DNA from: Bacteroidota bacterium
GTDB lineage: Bacteria > Bacteroidota > Bacteroidia > Flavobacteriales > Weeksellaceae
Assembly (NCBI GenBank): GCA_023387375.1
Contig: JAEWIE010000049.1
Coordinates: 1-32,263, forward strand
Direction: 5' to 3'
Length of the DNA: 32,263 nt
The translations under genes were made by a program, and so were the position numbers. How positions within the stretch are numbered: position 1 is the first letter of the stretch; each line of letters opens with the position of its first letter. Below are positions 16,798-23,931 of the stretch, one piece after another. The notes below the pieces were generated by a model. It was not told the origin of the DNA, did no database searches, and worked only from the letters and a program-made list of their open reading frames with translations.

Positions 16798-16855
16798 ATT
16801 TAACGCGATAAGTCCACATAGAGTACGGCAAACCCAAAGGAGTCTAGCGTTAAAT
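16798..16855. repeat. 9-bp inverted repeat between uvrA and rpoD
   Basis: ATTTAACGC (16798-16806) and GCGTTAAAT (16847-16855) are perfect inverted copies separated by 40 bases. The arm next to uvrA lies between its -7 and -33 positions, so it could be an operator. The interior also has an open minus-strand frame without a start (LREDLTLDSFGFAVLYVDL), of unknown meaning. Confidence 0.45.
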
Positions 16856-17020
16856 CTTCTCGTAGTCGCATAAGGATACGTGCCTTCAACACTGCTTTAA
16901 GCGGTTATTTTTCACTCTTTTTCAAGGAAAAGCAAAAGAAAAGCAAAAGAGGTGTAACCTTTTAGTCATCTTGTACGTATATATAAGTAGAGCCCATTAA
17001 ATACCGGGCAAGAAGTTTAC

Positions 17021-17887
17021 ATGAGACAGTTAAAAATTACAAAGCAGGTTACCAACCGTGAAACGGCGTCTTTAGACAAGTACCTTCAAGAGATTGGTAA
17101 GGTGGAACTAATTACGGCCGACGAAGAAGTGGAACTAGCGCAGAAGATTCGTGCAGGCGACCGCATCGCCCTTGAAAAACTTATTAAAGCCAATTTACGT
17201 TTCGTTGTTTCTGTATCGAAACAATACCAAAACCAAGGACTTTCCCTTCCCGACTTGATCAATGAAGGAAACTTAGGTTTAATGAAAGCGGCAAAACGAT
17301 ACGATGAAACCAGAGGATTTAAATTTATTTCTTACGCTGTATGGTGGATTCGACAGAGTATTCTGCAGGCCTTAGCAGAGCAATCTAGAATTGTAAGATT
17401 GCCTTTAAATAAAATTGGATCCATCAATAAAATCAATAAGGCTTACGCACACTTAGAGCAAGAGAACGAAAGACCTCCTTCTCCAGAGGAACTAGCAGAA
17501 GTTCTTGATATGAGCGAGGACGATATTAAAGAATCCATGAAAAACAGTGGACGTCACCTCTCTATGGATGCACCACTAGTGGAAGGAGAAGACAGTAACC
17601 TTTACGATGTACTTCGTTCGGGAGAATCTCCAAGCCCAGACAAGGATTTGATGTTAGAATCACTGCAAATTGAAATTGAAAGAGCGCTTCAGACGCTAAC
17701 ACCAAGAGAAGCGGATCTTGTTAGACTTTACTTTGGACTTAACGGTAAGCATCCAATGACCCTAGAGGAAATTGGAGAAACCTTTGACCTTACAAGAGAA
17801 AGAGTACGTCAGATCAAAGAGAAAGCGATCAAACGACTTAAGCACAATACAAGAAGTAAAATTCTTAAATCCTATTTAGGAAAATAG
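17021..17887 (+). CDS. rpoD: Primary sigma factor, Bacteroidota short RpoD/SigA type
   Basis: 288 residues. It directs RNA polymerase to housekeeping promoters; in Bacteroidota it recognises TTG and TAnnTTTG. Seen: region 1.2 (LDKYLQEIGKVELIT), region 2 (LRFVVSVSKQYQNQGLSLPD, then KFISYAVWWIRQSILQALAE), region 3 (PPSPEELAEVLDMSEDD) and region 4 (LTPREADLVRLYFGLNG, MTLEEIGETFDLTRERVRQI). Region 1.1 and the non-conserved insert of proteobacterial RpoD are absent, which is normal in this phylum. The start MRQLKITKQVTNRETASLDK is the conserved family start. It is divergent from uvrA. Confidence 0.98.
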   Translation: MRQLKITKQVTNRETASLDKYLQEIGKVELITADEEVELAQKIRAGDRIALEKLIKANLRFVVSVSKQYQNQGLSLPDLINEGNLGLMKAAKRYDETRGFKFISYAVWWIRQSILQALAEQSRIVRLPLNKIGSINKINKAYAHLEQENERPPSPEELAEVLDMSEDDIKESMKNSGRHLSMDAPLVEGEDSNLYDVLRSGESPSPDKDLMLESLQIEIERALQTLTPREADLVRLYFGLNGKHPMTLEEIGETFDLTRERVRQIKEKAIKRLKHNTRSKILKSYLGK

Positions 17888-17933
17888 TAGTCTCTACTAC
17901 TTAAAAGAATTCTTTTACAAGAAAGAATCTATA

Positions 17934-17968
17934 AAAAACAAAGCCAATCGATGATTGGCTTTGTTTTT
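17934..17968. terminator. Bidirectional terminator between rpoD and the Crp/Fnr gene
   Basis: About 16-bp stem, core ACAAAGCCAATC / GATTGGCTTTGT, with a 3-base loop (17950-17952) and runs of A and T at both ends. Confidence 0.9.
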
Positions 17969-17976
17969 TTATATGC

Positions 17977-18558
17977 TTATTTATCTTTGCTTACAAGTTC
18001 TTTTCGTACTCGACTTAGACTCTCTGGGGTGATTCCTAGGTAAGAAGCCACCATCCACTGCGGGGTTCGCTGCATCAAATTCGGATACATTTTTAGAAAA
18101 TTCAAATAACGCTGTGACGCCGTATCTGAGAGGAGAGAATTGATTCGGTTTTGAAGTGAGCGAATATGCTTTTGCAAAAGAAGATCATTGTTGACAATGG
18201 TACCCGGAAACTGCATACTTAGGTTGGAGAAAAAATCTGAACTTAAAAAAAGAATTTCACTGTCTTCCACCGCCTCAATGTAATAGTTCGATTTTTCATT
18301 AAAATAAAGAGAACTTCTGTCACTCATTAACCATTTTTCGGGCGCAAATTGAATGATATGTTCTTTGCCATTGGGATCAATCGAATACATTCGAAGCAGG
18401 CCCTTTTCCACAAAGTAAGTACTTTGGCAAACCTCTCCTGCCCTTAATAAAAACTCTCCTTTTTTTACATGCTTAAGTGTATAATAGGCGCCACAAAGAC
18501 CAATAGCCTCCATAGGAATTTCTAAAACATCGGAGAGATAGTGTTCAATATTTTCCAT
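17977..18558 (-). CDS. Crp/Fnr family transcriptional regulator
   Basis: 193 residues. The N-terminal cyclic-nucleotide-binding-like jelly roll is visible (VKKGEFLLRAGEVCQSTYFV, then GLLRMYSIDPNGKEHIIQF), followed by the dimer helix and a C-terminal winged helix (WMVASYLGITPESLSRVRKE, recognition helix at about 171-184). There is no FNR-type Cys cluster, and the cAMP-binding Arg motif is not clear, so the signal is unknown. It lies 9 bases downstream of ytxJ and is probably co-transcribed with it, suggesting a redox or thiol-stress link. Confidence 0.9.
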   Translation of the reverse strand: MENIEHYLSDVLEIPMEAIGLCGAYYTLKHVKKGEFLLRAGEVCQSTYFVEKGLLRMYSIDPNGKEHIIQFAPEKWLMSDRSSLYFNEKSNYYIEAVEDSEILFLSSDFFSNLSMQFPGTIVNNDLLLQKHIRSLQNRINSLLSDTASQRYLNFLKMYPNLMQRTPQWMVASYLGITPESLSRVRKELVSKDK

Positions 18559-18567
18559 AGTCTAATA

Positions 18568-18942
18568 CTAGACCAAAGATAAGGAAATTGCTTGATGTGA
18601 ACTATTCTCTGTGCAAACTCCATTTTCAATGACAAGAAGCTGTGGACTTTGGTGAATGATTCTTAGATCACTTGCAATTTGGTTCGAGAGTTTTCGGTAT
18701 TGAAGTAAATCCAAGTAATAGAAATTCACATCTTTCTGCTCCTCTTGCATTTCGCGCTGAAAGTTCTTTAAAACCATCTTACTTACATGGCATGTTGTGG
18801 AATGTTTAAAGACCAGTACTTTCTTGTGGTTCGAAGTCTCTAGGGCAGCCTTCCAATCCGCTTCGCTACGCAAAGGGATCCAACGTTCATCCAGTTCAAA
18901 AGAAGGGTTTGAACCCGAACTAAATAAATTAAAAAAACTCAT
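18568..18942 (-). CDS. ytxJ: Monothiol bacilliredoxin, YtxJ/BrxC family
   Basis: 124 residues with a thioredoxin fold. Family members remove bacillithiol from mixed disulfides on proteins. Seen: the strand KKVLVFKHST and the single active-site Cys C51 in TTCHVSKM, the strand VNFYYLDLLQYRKLSNQIA, and the cis-Pro position HQSPQLLVIENG. Only one Cys is in the active-site motif, as expected. It precedes the Crp/Fnr gene in an apparent two-gene operon, and a bacillithiol transferase gene lies 300 bases away. The presence of bacillithiol in the organism is inferred. Confidence 0.9.
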   Translation of the reverse strand: MSFFNLFSSGSNPSFELDERWIPLRSEADWKAALETSNHKKVLVFKHSTTCHVSKMVLKNFQREMQEEQKDVNFYYLDLLQYRKLSNQIASDLRIIHQSPQLLVIENGVCTENSSHQAISLSLV

Positions 18943-19240
18943 ATTCTAAAGTATTTTTTGTTAAACCGCTACAGTCCCTTACAATCAAACGCTCGTTTTC
19001 ACTTCTGCATTGGCCCTAATTCGGTAGAGGAATCATGCTAGAAAAAATAACAAAGAACATCGATTGAATTCGCGGATTTCTTGTCTATGCAAATTCGTTG
19101 CCACACACCAACGACAAAAGTCGATTGCGGCTGCAGCGGGATTTTAGGTTAAATCCTAGCGCTTTGTCGCACGCCACTAAAGGGCCTACTCGACTTAGCA
19201 CACAGCGACCTGAAATCCGATAGCCTCAATACCCCATCGA
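18943..19240. other. Intergenic stretch with hairpin-forming, GC-richer sequence
   Basis: 298 bases between ytxJ and the YfiT-type gene. From about 19070 to 19230 the sequence is less AT-rich than other gaps and contains short hairpins (CGAC-aaaa-GTCG and GGATTT-taggtt-AAATCC). One plus-strand frame stays open for about 50 codons without a start (SLPHTNDKSRLRLQRDF). This could be a repeat element, gene remnant or RNA; no gene is called. Confidence 0.35.
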
Positions 19241-19765
19241 TTACCATCCTTCTTTGTCTTTAAGAGCTTGTAGCTGCGCTAAATGATGCTCACAGTGCCA
19301 AGCATAGTACGCAAGACTTTCTCGAAGTGTAAACGAGCGATCGTATTCTGAGTGGTAAAACGTTCGTTTCAGTTCTTTGTTCGTGAGCGCTTTAATTTCG
19401 AAAACCCAGCGTTTGTGAAGCCCTTTCAGTATTAGCATGGAAGGCTTAATATCAATCGCAAAACTATCTTGCAATTCCGCCCATTCACTTTCTTTGTAGG
19501 TTTTCACTACGGGGTTGTCTTCCGTAAGGGCTAATTTAAAGCGCAAATAACTATTCATATGGCTATCAGCCAAATGATTGATTAATTGACGAGCGGTCCA
19601 CCCTCCTTCTCTAAAAGGTGTATCGAGCTGCTCATCAGTCCATCCCTCCACTAGATTTTTTAGTTTAGGATAAAAATCTTTTAAGGTTTTTAGGTGTCTG
19701 TCTACATCAACATCTGTGATTTTTTCACTTTGTTTGTATTCTCCTATGGGATATCGAATGTCCAT
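19241..19765 (-). CDS. yfiT: Putative metal-dependent bacillithiol S-transferase, YfiT/DinB fold
   Basis: 174 residues. DinB-superfamily four-helix bundle enzymes of the YfiT/BstA type conjugate low-molecular-weight thiols to electrophiles. The metal triad is exact: H64 (LINHLADSH), H157 and H161 (WHCEHHLAQLQ), with the same spacing (93 and 4) as H67, H160 and H164 of B. subtilis YfiT, as I recall it. The N-terminal DIRYPIGEYK is also typical. Together with ytxJ nearby it suggests bacillithiol-based detoxification. Confidence 0.9.
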   Translation of the reverse strand: MDIRYPIGEYKQSEKITDVDVDRHLKTLKDFYPKLKNLVEGWTDEQLDTPFREGGWTARQLINHLADSHMNSYLRFKLALTEDNPVVKTYKESEWAELQDSFAIDIKPSMLILKGLHKRWVFEIKALTNKELKRTFYHSEYDRSFTLRESLAYYAWHCEHHLAQLQALKDKEGW

Positions 19766-19941
19766 TTTATGTTTCTTAAATTTGCTAAAGCGACAATTTG
19801 TCTTGTGATTTGAGGTTGGTCGCCTATTTGTGTAAAGTTAGTTTAGATTCCTTAAAACAAATTACACGATTAGATTAAATTTTTATAAATAAAAAAGGAT
19901 ATATTCCTTAACAAAGCCTTAAAACCGAAAGAAATAAGAAT

Positions 19942-20547
19942 ATGAAAAAAGCTTTACTCGTAGTCGATGTTCAAAATGATTTTTGCGAAGGCGGATCCCT
20001 TGCCGTTCCGAAAAGCAATGAAATCATTCCCTATATCAATCTTCTCATGGAAGAAAATCAGTACGACCAAATTGTATTTTCCCAAGATTGGCATCCGGCC
20101 AATCACAAAAGTTTTGCCTCCAACAATGGCAAAAAGGTGGGCGACACCATCCTTCTCAATGGAAGCAATCAGTTCATGTGGCCTGACCACTGTGTTCAAA
20201 ATACCAAGGGAGCCGAATTTCATCCGGACTTAGATGTGTCCAAAGCGACTCACATTGTGCAGAAAGGAAAAAATCCAGACATTGATAGCTATAGCGCTTT
20301 TCAAGACAACAATCACTTTGCAAAAACAGGACTGGATGATTATCTTAAATACCACGAAATTCAACTCGTCGAAATTGTAGGACTTGCCCTTGATTACTGC
20401 GTCAAATACACGGCAATTGATGCTTTTGATTTAGGCTATATCACCTGCCTTCATTTTAATGGAACACGAGCCGTCAATGTAAAACCAGAGAACGGACGAG
20501 ATACGATTTATGAGCTCTTAGAAAAGGGCGTAACCATTCTTGGTTAA
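19942..20547 (+). CDS. pncA: Nicotinamidase / pyrazinamidase
   Basis: 201 residues, full length. It hydrolyses nicotinamide to nicotinate in NAD salvage. The isochorismatase-like fold shows the catalytic triad D9 (LLVVDVQNDF), K108 (VQKGKNPDIDSYSAF) and C153 (GLALDYCVKYT), with metal ligands D49, H51 and H55 (SQDWHPANHKSFAS) and the conserved WPDHC. The gene is monocistronic with a strong terminator. The AT-rich 176 bases upstream hold no clear consensus promoter. Confidence 0.97.
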   Translation: MKKALLVVDVQNDFCEGGSLAVPKSNEIIPYINLLMEENQYDQIVFSQDWHPANHKSFASNNGKKVGDTILLNGSNQFMWPDHCVQNTKGAEFHPDLDVSKATHIVQKGKNPDIDSYSAFQDNNHFAKTGLDDYLKYHEIQLVEIVGLALDYCVKYTAIDAFDLGYITCLHFNGTRAVNVKPENGRDTIYELLEKGVTILG

Positions 20548-20589
20548 AAAAGATCGCAAGCGCCAATTTCAATTTTCAAATAACAAAAG

Positions 20590-20614
20590 CCCCTCTGAAA
20601 AAATCTCAGAGGGG
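20590..20614. terminator. Terminator between pncA and the multicopper oxidase gene
   Basis: 9-bp GC-rich stem CCCCTCTGA / TCAGAGGGG with a 7-base loop, flanked by AAAA and TTTT; it can serve both convergent genes. Confidence 0.9.
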
Positions 20615-20629
20615 TTTTGTACAAAAGGT

Positions 20630-22921
20630 CTAGTAGTTAAGCGTAAGCCCTACTCCAAAGCCCTTATCGCTATCGTAATGCGTTCTTATATTCATGTTTT
20701 TATTAAGAATGTATCGTAATTCTCCCATATAGTCCTTATCTGTATTGACCATAAAGCCGGCCCTTACTCTTTTCGAAATCGGAATATCTTCTCTCATTAA
20801 AGTGAGTCGCACAATGCCATCGTGGAATACTTCGGCCTCAAAATTTACAAGCATCGGCAGCGTGTATACAAAACCTAAGCTAAAGGCTGCTCGAGAATCT
20901 TTTTCATTTGTTTGCCCGAAGAGGTTTCTATGCTGCTGATTAGTGCCCAATTTCTTATAATGCCAGTCGAATCCAATAAAAGGCATAAACCACTGCATAT
21001 CGCCAATATATCTACCTAATTGGGTTTCCACCTCGTATCCGTGCGAATCTTTATATCCTAAGCTCCATTCGGTCTGCAATTTCCATCTTGTTTTTTGAAG
21101 CGTAGCCTCTCCATCGTTTCCATTGGTAGCAAAATCATTCTGTATACTAAAATAAGGCATATCGCTTTCCATCTGAAGCATTTTGTAGGCCTTATTTTTA
21201 TCGGGCAAGTAAGGATTTTGATAATCACCTACCGCAAAAACCCTATTCATTCCCGCCATCATATGATACAGGATATGACAGTGAAAGAACCAATCACCTT
21301 CTTCATTTGCTGCAAACTCAATCGTATCTGTTTCCATAGGCATAATGTCAATAACATTTTTAAGCGGAGCATTCTTTCCCTTGCCATTTAAAACCCTAAA
21401 GTCAAAACCGTGCAGGTGCATCGGGTGACGCATCATCGAATTGTTGTGCATAGTGATGCGCAAAACCTCTCCTTTCTTAACGGGTATCTTGTCCGTTTCC
21501 GAAAGTATTTTATGATCCATACTCCATACATAGCGGTTCATATTTCCAGTCAGGGTGAATTTTAGTTCTTTCACGGGCGCATCCTTTGGAAGCGTCGTAT
21601 CGTACGGAGATTTGAGCATGGTATAGTTTAGTGTTTTTATTTTTCCAGAAGCCATTGTATGGGAATCGTGGGAGCTATGATCCATCTTCATTTCCTCATG
21701 CATACCATGTTCTGATTTCTTTTCCTCTTTTTTATCTTCTCTTGCATCTCCCGAAATTTCAGGATACATCACAGAATTCATGTCCATCTGGCCAAGGCTC
21801 ATCTTCATGCCCATGTCGTCCAAATCTCCATTCATCTTCATCATATCATTCATCATCTTCATTCCCTCAAAATATTTCAATTTGGGAAGAGGAGGTTGCA
21901 CTTGTTTCTGTCCATTGCCTATAAATAAGCTTGCAGATTGCGTTCGATCTTCCGTGGTGGCTAAGAATTCGTAGGCGACTCCGTCTTTCGGAATCGTGAC
22001 TACAATATCGTACGTTTCCGAAACCGCAATGAGGAGCCTATCTACTTCGACTGGTTCTACATCGTTTCCATCACTAGCGACAACGGTTATTTTGCCTCCC
22101 GCATAGTTAAGCCAAAAGTAGGATGAGGAGCCGCCATTGGATACGCGAAGTCGTACTTTATCTCCCGCTTTTAAGGCTTTACCCTCCACCGACTTCAATT
22201 CGAGCGAATTGCTTTCATTAATAAGAATTTTATCATAATAGACATCGCTTACGTCCATGGCCATCATGCGTTTCCATTCGTTGGTCAATTTGGTTTTAAA
22301 ATGTCCTTCCCGAATGGCTTCTGCATACGACTGCGTTGCATTCTTTTTAATCGCTGCCCAATCGTTGGCATTGTGTAGCATCCGATTAATGTTGTTGGGA
22401 TTATAATTGGTCCACTCGCTTAAGATAATAGACTCGGTAGGCAAATCATCGATTCCCTTTCTAAAGGTTTTATCGTCTTCTCTCTTTTTCATGATAAAAC
22501 TACCAAACATTCCAATTTGCTGCTGCATACCAGAATGGGAATGATACCAATGCGTTCCGTTTTGGATAATAGGAAAACGATACGTGTAAGTCTCACCAGG
22601 CGCAATGGGTTTTTGTGTAAGCCAGGGCACACCATCTTCTTTGTTGGGAACAAATACCCCGTGCCAGTGAAGTGACGTGCTCTCTTTTAACTGATTGTGC
22701 ACGACAATCTCGGCTATATCGCCTTCTGTGAATGTAAGTGTGGGCATTGGAATCTGGCCATTTACAGCAATCGCCCTTTTTTCTTTTCCGCCGTAGTTTA
22801 CAAGTGTATCTTTAACGTACAAATCATACCGCGTTACTTTTTGTGCTAATAGGAACTGCGAACAAAGAAGCATTAATGCCACTTGCAGCAATCTCATTTT
22901 ATTATTTGTGTGCTTATTCAT
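20630..22921 (-). CDS. Multicopper oxidase (CopA-like) with C-terminal beta-barrel-like domain
   Basis: 763 residues. A signal peptide (ending near LLAQ, residue 27) exports it; MRLLQVALMLL at residue 9 may be the true start. The cupredoxin domains carry all copper motifs: HWHG (85-88), HWYHSHSG (124-131), HPMHLHGFDF, and HCHILYHMMAGM (547-558) with C548 for type 1 copper. Residues about 350-435 are extremely rich in Met, His and Asp, as in CopA/PcoA copper-resistance oxidases. From about residue 612 the protein has alternating aromatic strands and ends in Tyr, resembling an outer-membrane barrel or CopB-like domain. Likely role: oxidation of periplasmic Cu(I). The Cys-rich gene upstream is probably co-transcribed. 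Confidence 0.92.
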   Translation of the reverse strand: MNKHTNNKMRLLQVALMLLCSQFLLAQKVTRYDLYVKDTLVNYGGKEKRAIAVNGQIPMPTLTFTEGDIAEIVVHNQLKESTSLHWHGVFVPNKEDGVPWLTQKPIAPGETYTYRFPIIQNGTHWYHSHSGMQQQIGMFGSFIMKKREDDKTFRKGIDDLPTESIILSEWTNYNPNNINRMLHNANDWAAIKKNATQSYAEAIREGHFKTKLTNEWKRMMAMDVSDVYYDKILINESNSLELKSVEGKALKAGDKVRLRVSNGGSSSYFWLNYAGGKITVVASDGNDVEPVEVDRLLIAVSETYDIVVTIPKDGVAYEFLATTEDRTQSASLFIGNGQKQVQPPLPKLKYFEGMKMMNDMMKMNGDLDDMGMKMSLGQMDMNSVMYPEISGDAREDKKEEKKSEHGMHEEMKMDHSSHDSHTMASGKIKTLNYTMLKSPYDTTLPKDAPVKELKFTLTGNMNRYVWSMDHKILSETDKIPVKKGEVLRITMHNNSMMRHPMHLHGFDFRVLNGKGKNAPLKNVIDIMPMETDTIEFAANEEGDWFFHCHILYHMMAGMNRVFAVGDYQNPYLPDKNKAYKMLQMESDMPYFSIQNDFATNGNDGEATLQKTRWKLQTEWSLGYKDSHGYEVETQLGRYIGDMQWFMPFIGFDWHYKKLGTNQQHRNLFGQTNEKDSRAAFSLGFVYTLPMLVNFEAEVFHDGIVRLTLMREDIPISKRVRAGFMVNTDKDYMGELRYILNKNMNIRTHYDSDKGFGVGLTLNY

Positions 22922-22957
22922 TTTGAAAATTTAATCTGATAAGAAAAACGAAGGAGA

Positions 22958-22981
22958 TCGAAAAACCTTTTTGTTTTTCGA
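22958..22981 (-). terminator. Hairpin between the Cys-rich gene and the oxidase gene
   Basis: TCGAAAAAC / GTTTTTCGA, 9 bp with a 6-base loop. It lacks a long T-run on the minus strand, so it may be an attenuator or mRNA-stability hairpin rather than a full terminator. Confidence 0.5.
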
Positions 22982-23013
22982 CAAAACGCATCTGTGGCTA
23001 ATAGGCCATTGTT

Positions 23014-23403
23014 TTAGCTTATTTTAGGCGGTTGCCAAATGGAGTAATAGCCCGAAAAAACATAGACCTCACTGAAAGCAAATCTTTGTATTCTCAATTC
23101 TGGACTCAGATTCCTTACTCTTAATTCAATAGGAACGAGTATGCTTAAAGTCGTGCAGGAAGCGACACATTTGCAAGAACCGTGCTTACAATTTCCGTCT
23201 TCACCGTGTTTATCGTTGCAATTTTGACAGGACTTATCTTCACAATTGCCATCAGGATTTGAATTGTCAAATTTTATTTGTGAACACAACACCTCACTAG
23301 AAACAGTAGAATTTAGCGAACTAGCAAAACTTTGGTTTGGGATCAAAAAGAGCCCCAAACAAAATAAAGTTAAAATGTTAATATGTATTCCCAATCTCTT
23401 CAA
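23014..23403 (-). CDS. Small Cys-rich exported protein ending IWQPPKIS (DUF6660-like)
   Basis: 129 residues from a TTG start at 23403; there is no ATG anywhere in the frame, so a non-ATG start is required. A signal peptide covers about residues 1-28 (ILTLFCLGLFLIPNQSFA). Residues about 50-85 carry some nine Cys with Asp and His (NCEDKSCQNCNDKHG, CKHGSCKCVASC), a likely copper or other soft-metal site. The ending YYSIWQPPKIS matches the ending I recall for DUF6660 proteins and parallels the His-rich protein at 2713-3099. It lies 92 bases upstream of the multicopper oxidase. A periplasmic copper-binding role is inference. Confidence 0.75.
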   Translation of the reverse strand: MKRLGIHINILTLFCLGLFLIPNQSFASSLNSTVSSEVLCSQIKFDNSNPDGNCEDKSCQNCNDKHGEDGNCKHGSCKCVASCTTLSILVPIELRVRNLSPELRIQRFAFSEVYVFSGYYSIWQPPKIS

Positions 23404-23563
23404 CTCAACAAATAGATAATCTAATTAAACGTACTTTTCGCTTCTAAAAAATTTCAATTAAGCACTTTACAATTTTTCTGCGATCGCCAAAATTTGAAAT
23501 TGTTTTGGCTAGATTAATATTACTATTTTTACAAAATAAAGCTGAGTTCTTGAGCGTGCCTAA

Positions 23564-23611
23564 TGGGAGGTAAATCCCAGGTGTACATGCAAGGCTGGGT
23601 TATATTTTTTT
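23564..23611 (+). ncRNA. Candidate small structured RNA or leader with alternative hairpins
   Basis: TGGGA (23564-23568) can pair with TCCCA (23575-23579), and the overlapping CCCAG (23576-23580) can pair with CTGGG (23595-23599), which is followed by seven T (23605-23611). The two pairings exclude each other. A promoter-like TATTTTTA lies near 23524. No plus-strand gene follows. This is suggestive only; the stems are 5 bp. Confidence 0.25.
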
Positions 23612-23622
23612 AATTAACCATG

Positions 23623-23787
23623 TTAAAAACTGCCTAAATTCAGTCCTATTTTAATTGGAAAATTTTTCATTTCCAATGTGTTCAATTTTAGTTCTATCCT
23701 CTGTTTACAAATCTCAGAAATAAACCGATATGAACCGTTGTGGAATTTCTTATTTGATTTGTAATATTTCTTGATTACTAATCCCAT
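23623..23787 (-). CDS. Doubtful 54-residue reading frame
   Basis: ATG at 23787, TAA at 23623-23625. The product is basic (MGLVIKKYYKSNKKFHNGSY at its start) and matches nothing I recognise. It could be a remnant of a mobile-element gene or chance. No promoter or partner gene supports it. Confidence 0.2.
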   Translation of the reverse strand: MGLVIKKYYKSNKKFHNGSYRFISEICKQRIELKLNTLEMKNFPIKIGLNLGSF

Positions 23788-23876
23788 TTTAGCAGCAAGC
23801 CGTTAAAAAGACTCTTTAAGTATCTCATTCTCCAATACCTTCGATACTTTTCAAAAAAAGACAGTTTTTGTTCAAT

Positions 23877-23906
23877 AAAAAAATGCAACCTTCAGGCTGC
23901 ATTTTT
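23877..23906. terminator. Terminator after the pseudouridine synthase gene
   Basis: AAAAATGCAaCC-ttca-GGcTGCATTTTT: stem with one mismatch, flanked by A and T runs; usable in both directions. Confidence 0.8.
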
Positions 23907-23931
23907 CTTTCGTCTTATATAGGTTTATAAC

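Larger units (their letters stand above)
23404..23931. other. 528-base gap without a convincing gene
   Basis: AT-rich sequence between the Cys-rich gene and the pseudouridine synthase gene. Visible items: a small hairpin cassette at 23564-23611, a possible 54-codon frame at 23623-23787 (minus), and the terminator at 23877-23906. The rest shows no recognisable coding or RNA signal. Confidence 0.6.

Noticed and set aside
21631..21924. Plus-strand frame of 97 codons rich in Ser and Pro
   Set aside because: Mirror of the Met/His-rich part of the multicopper oxidase; composition is a by-product of the opposite strand.
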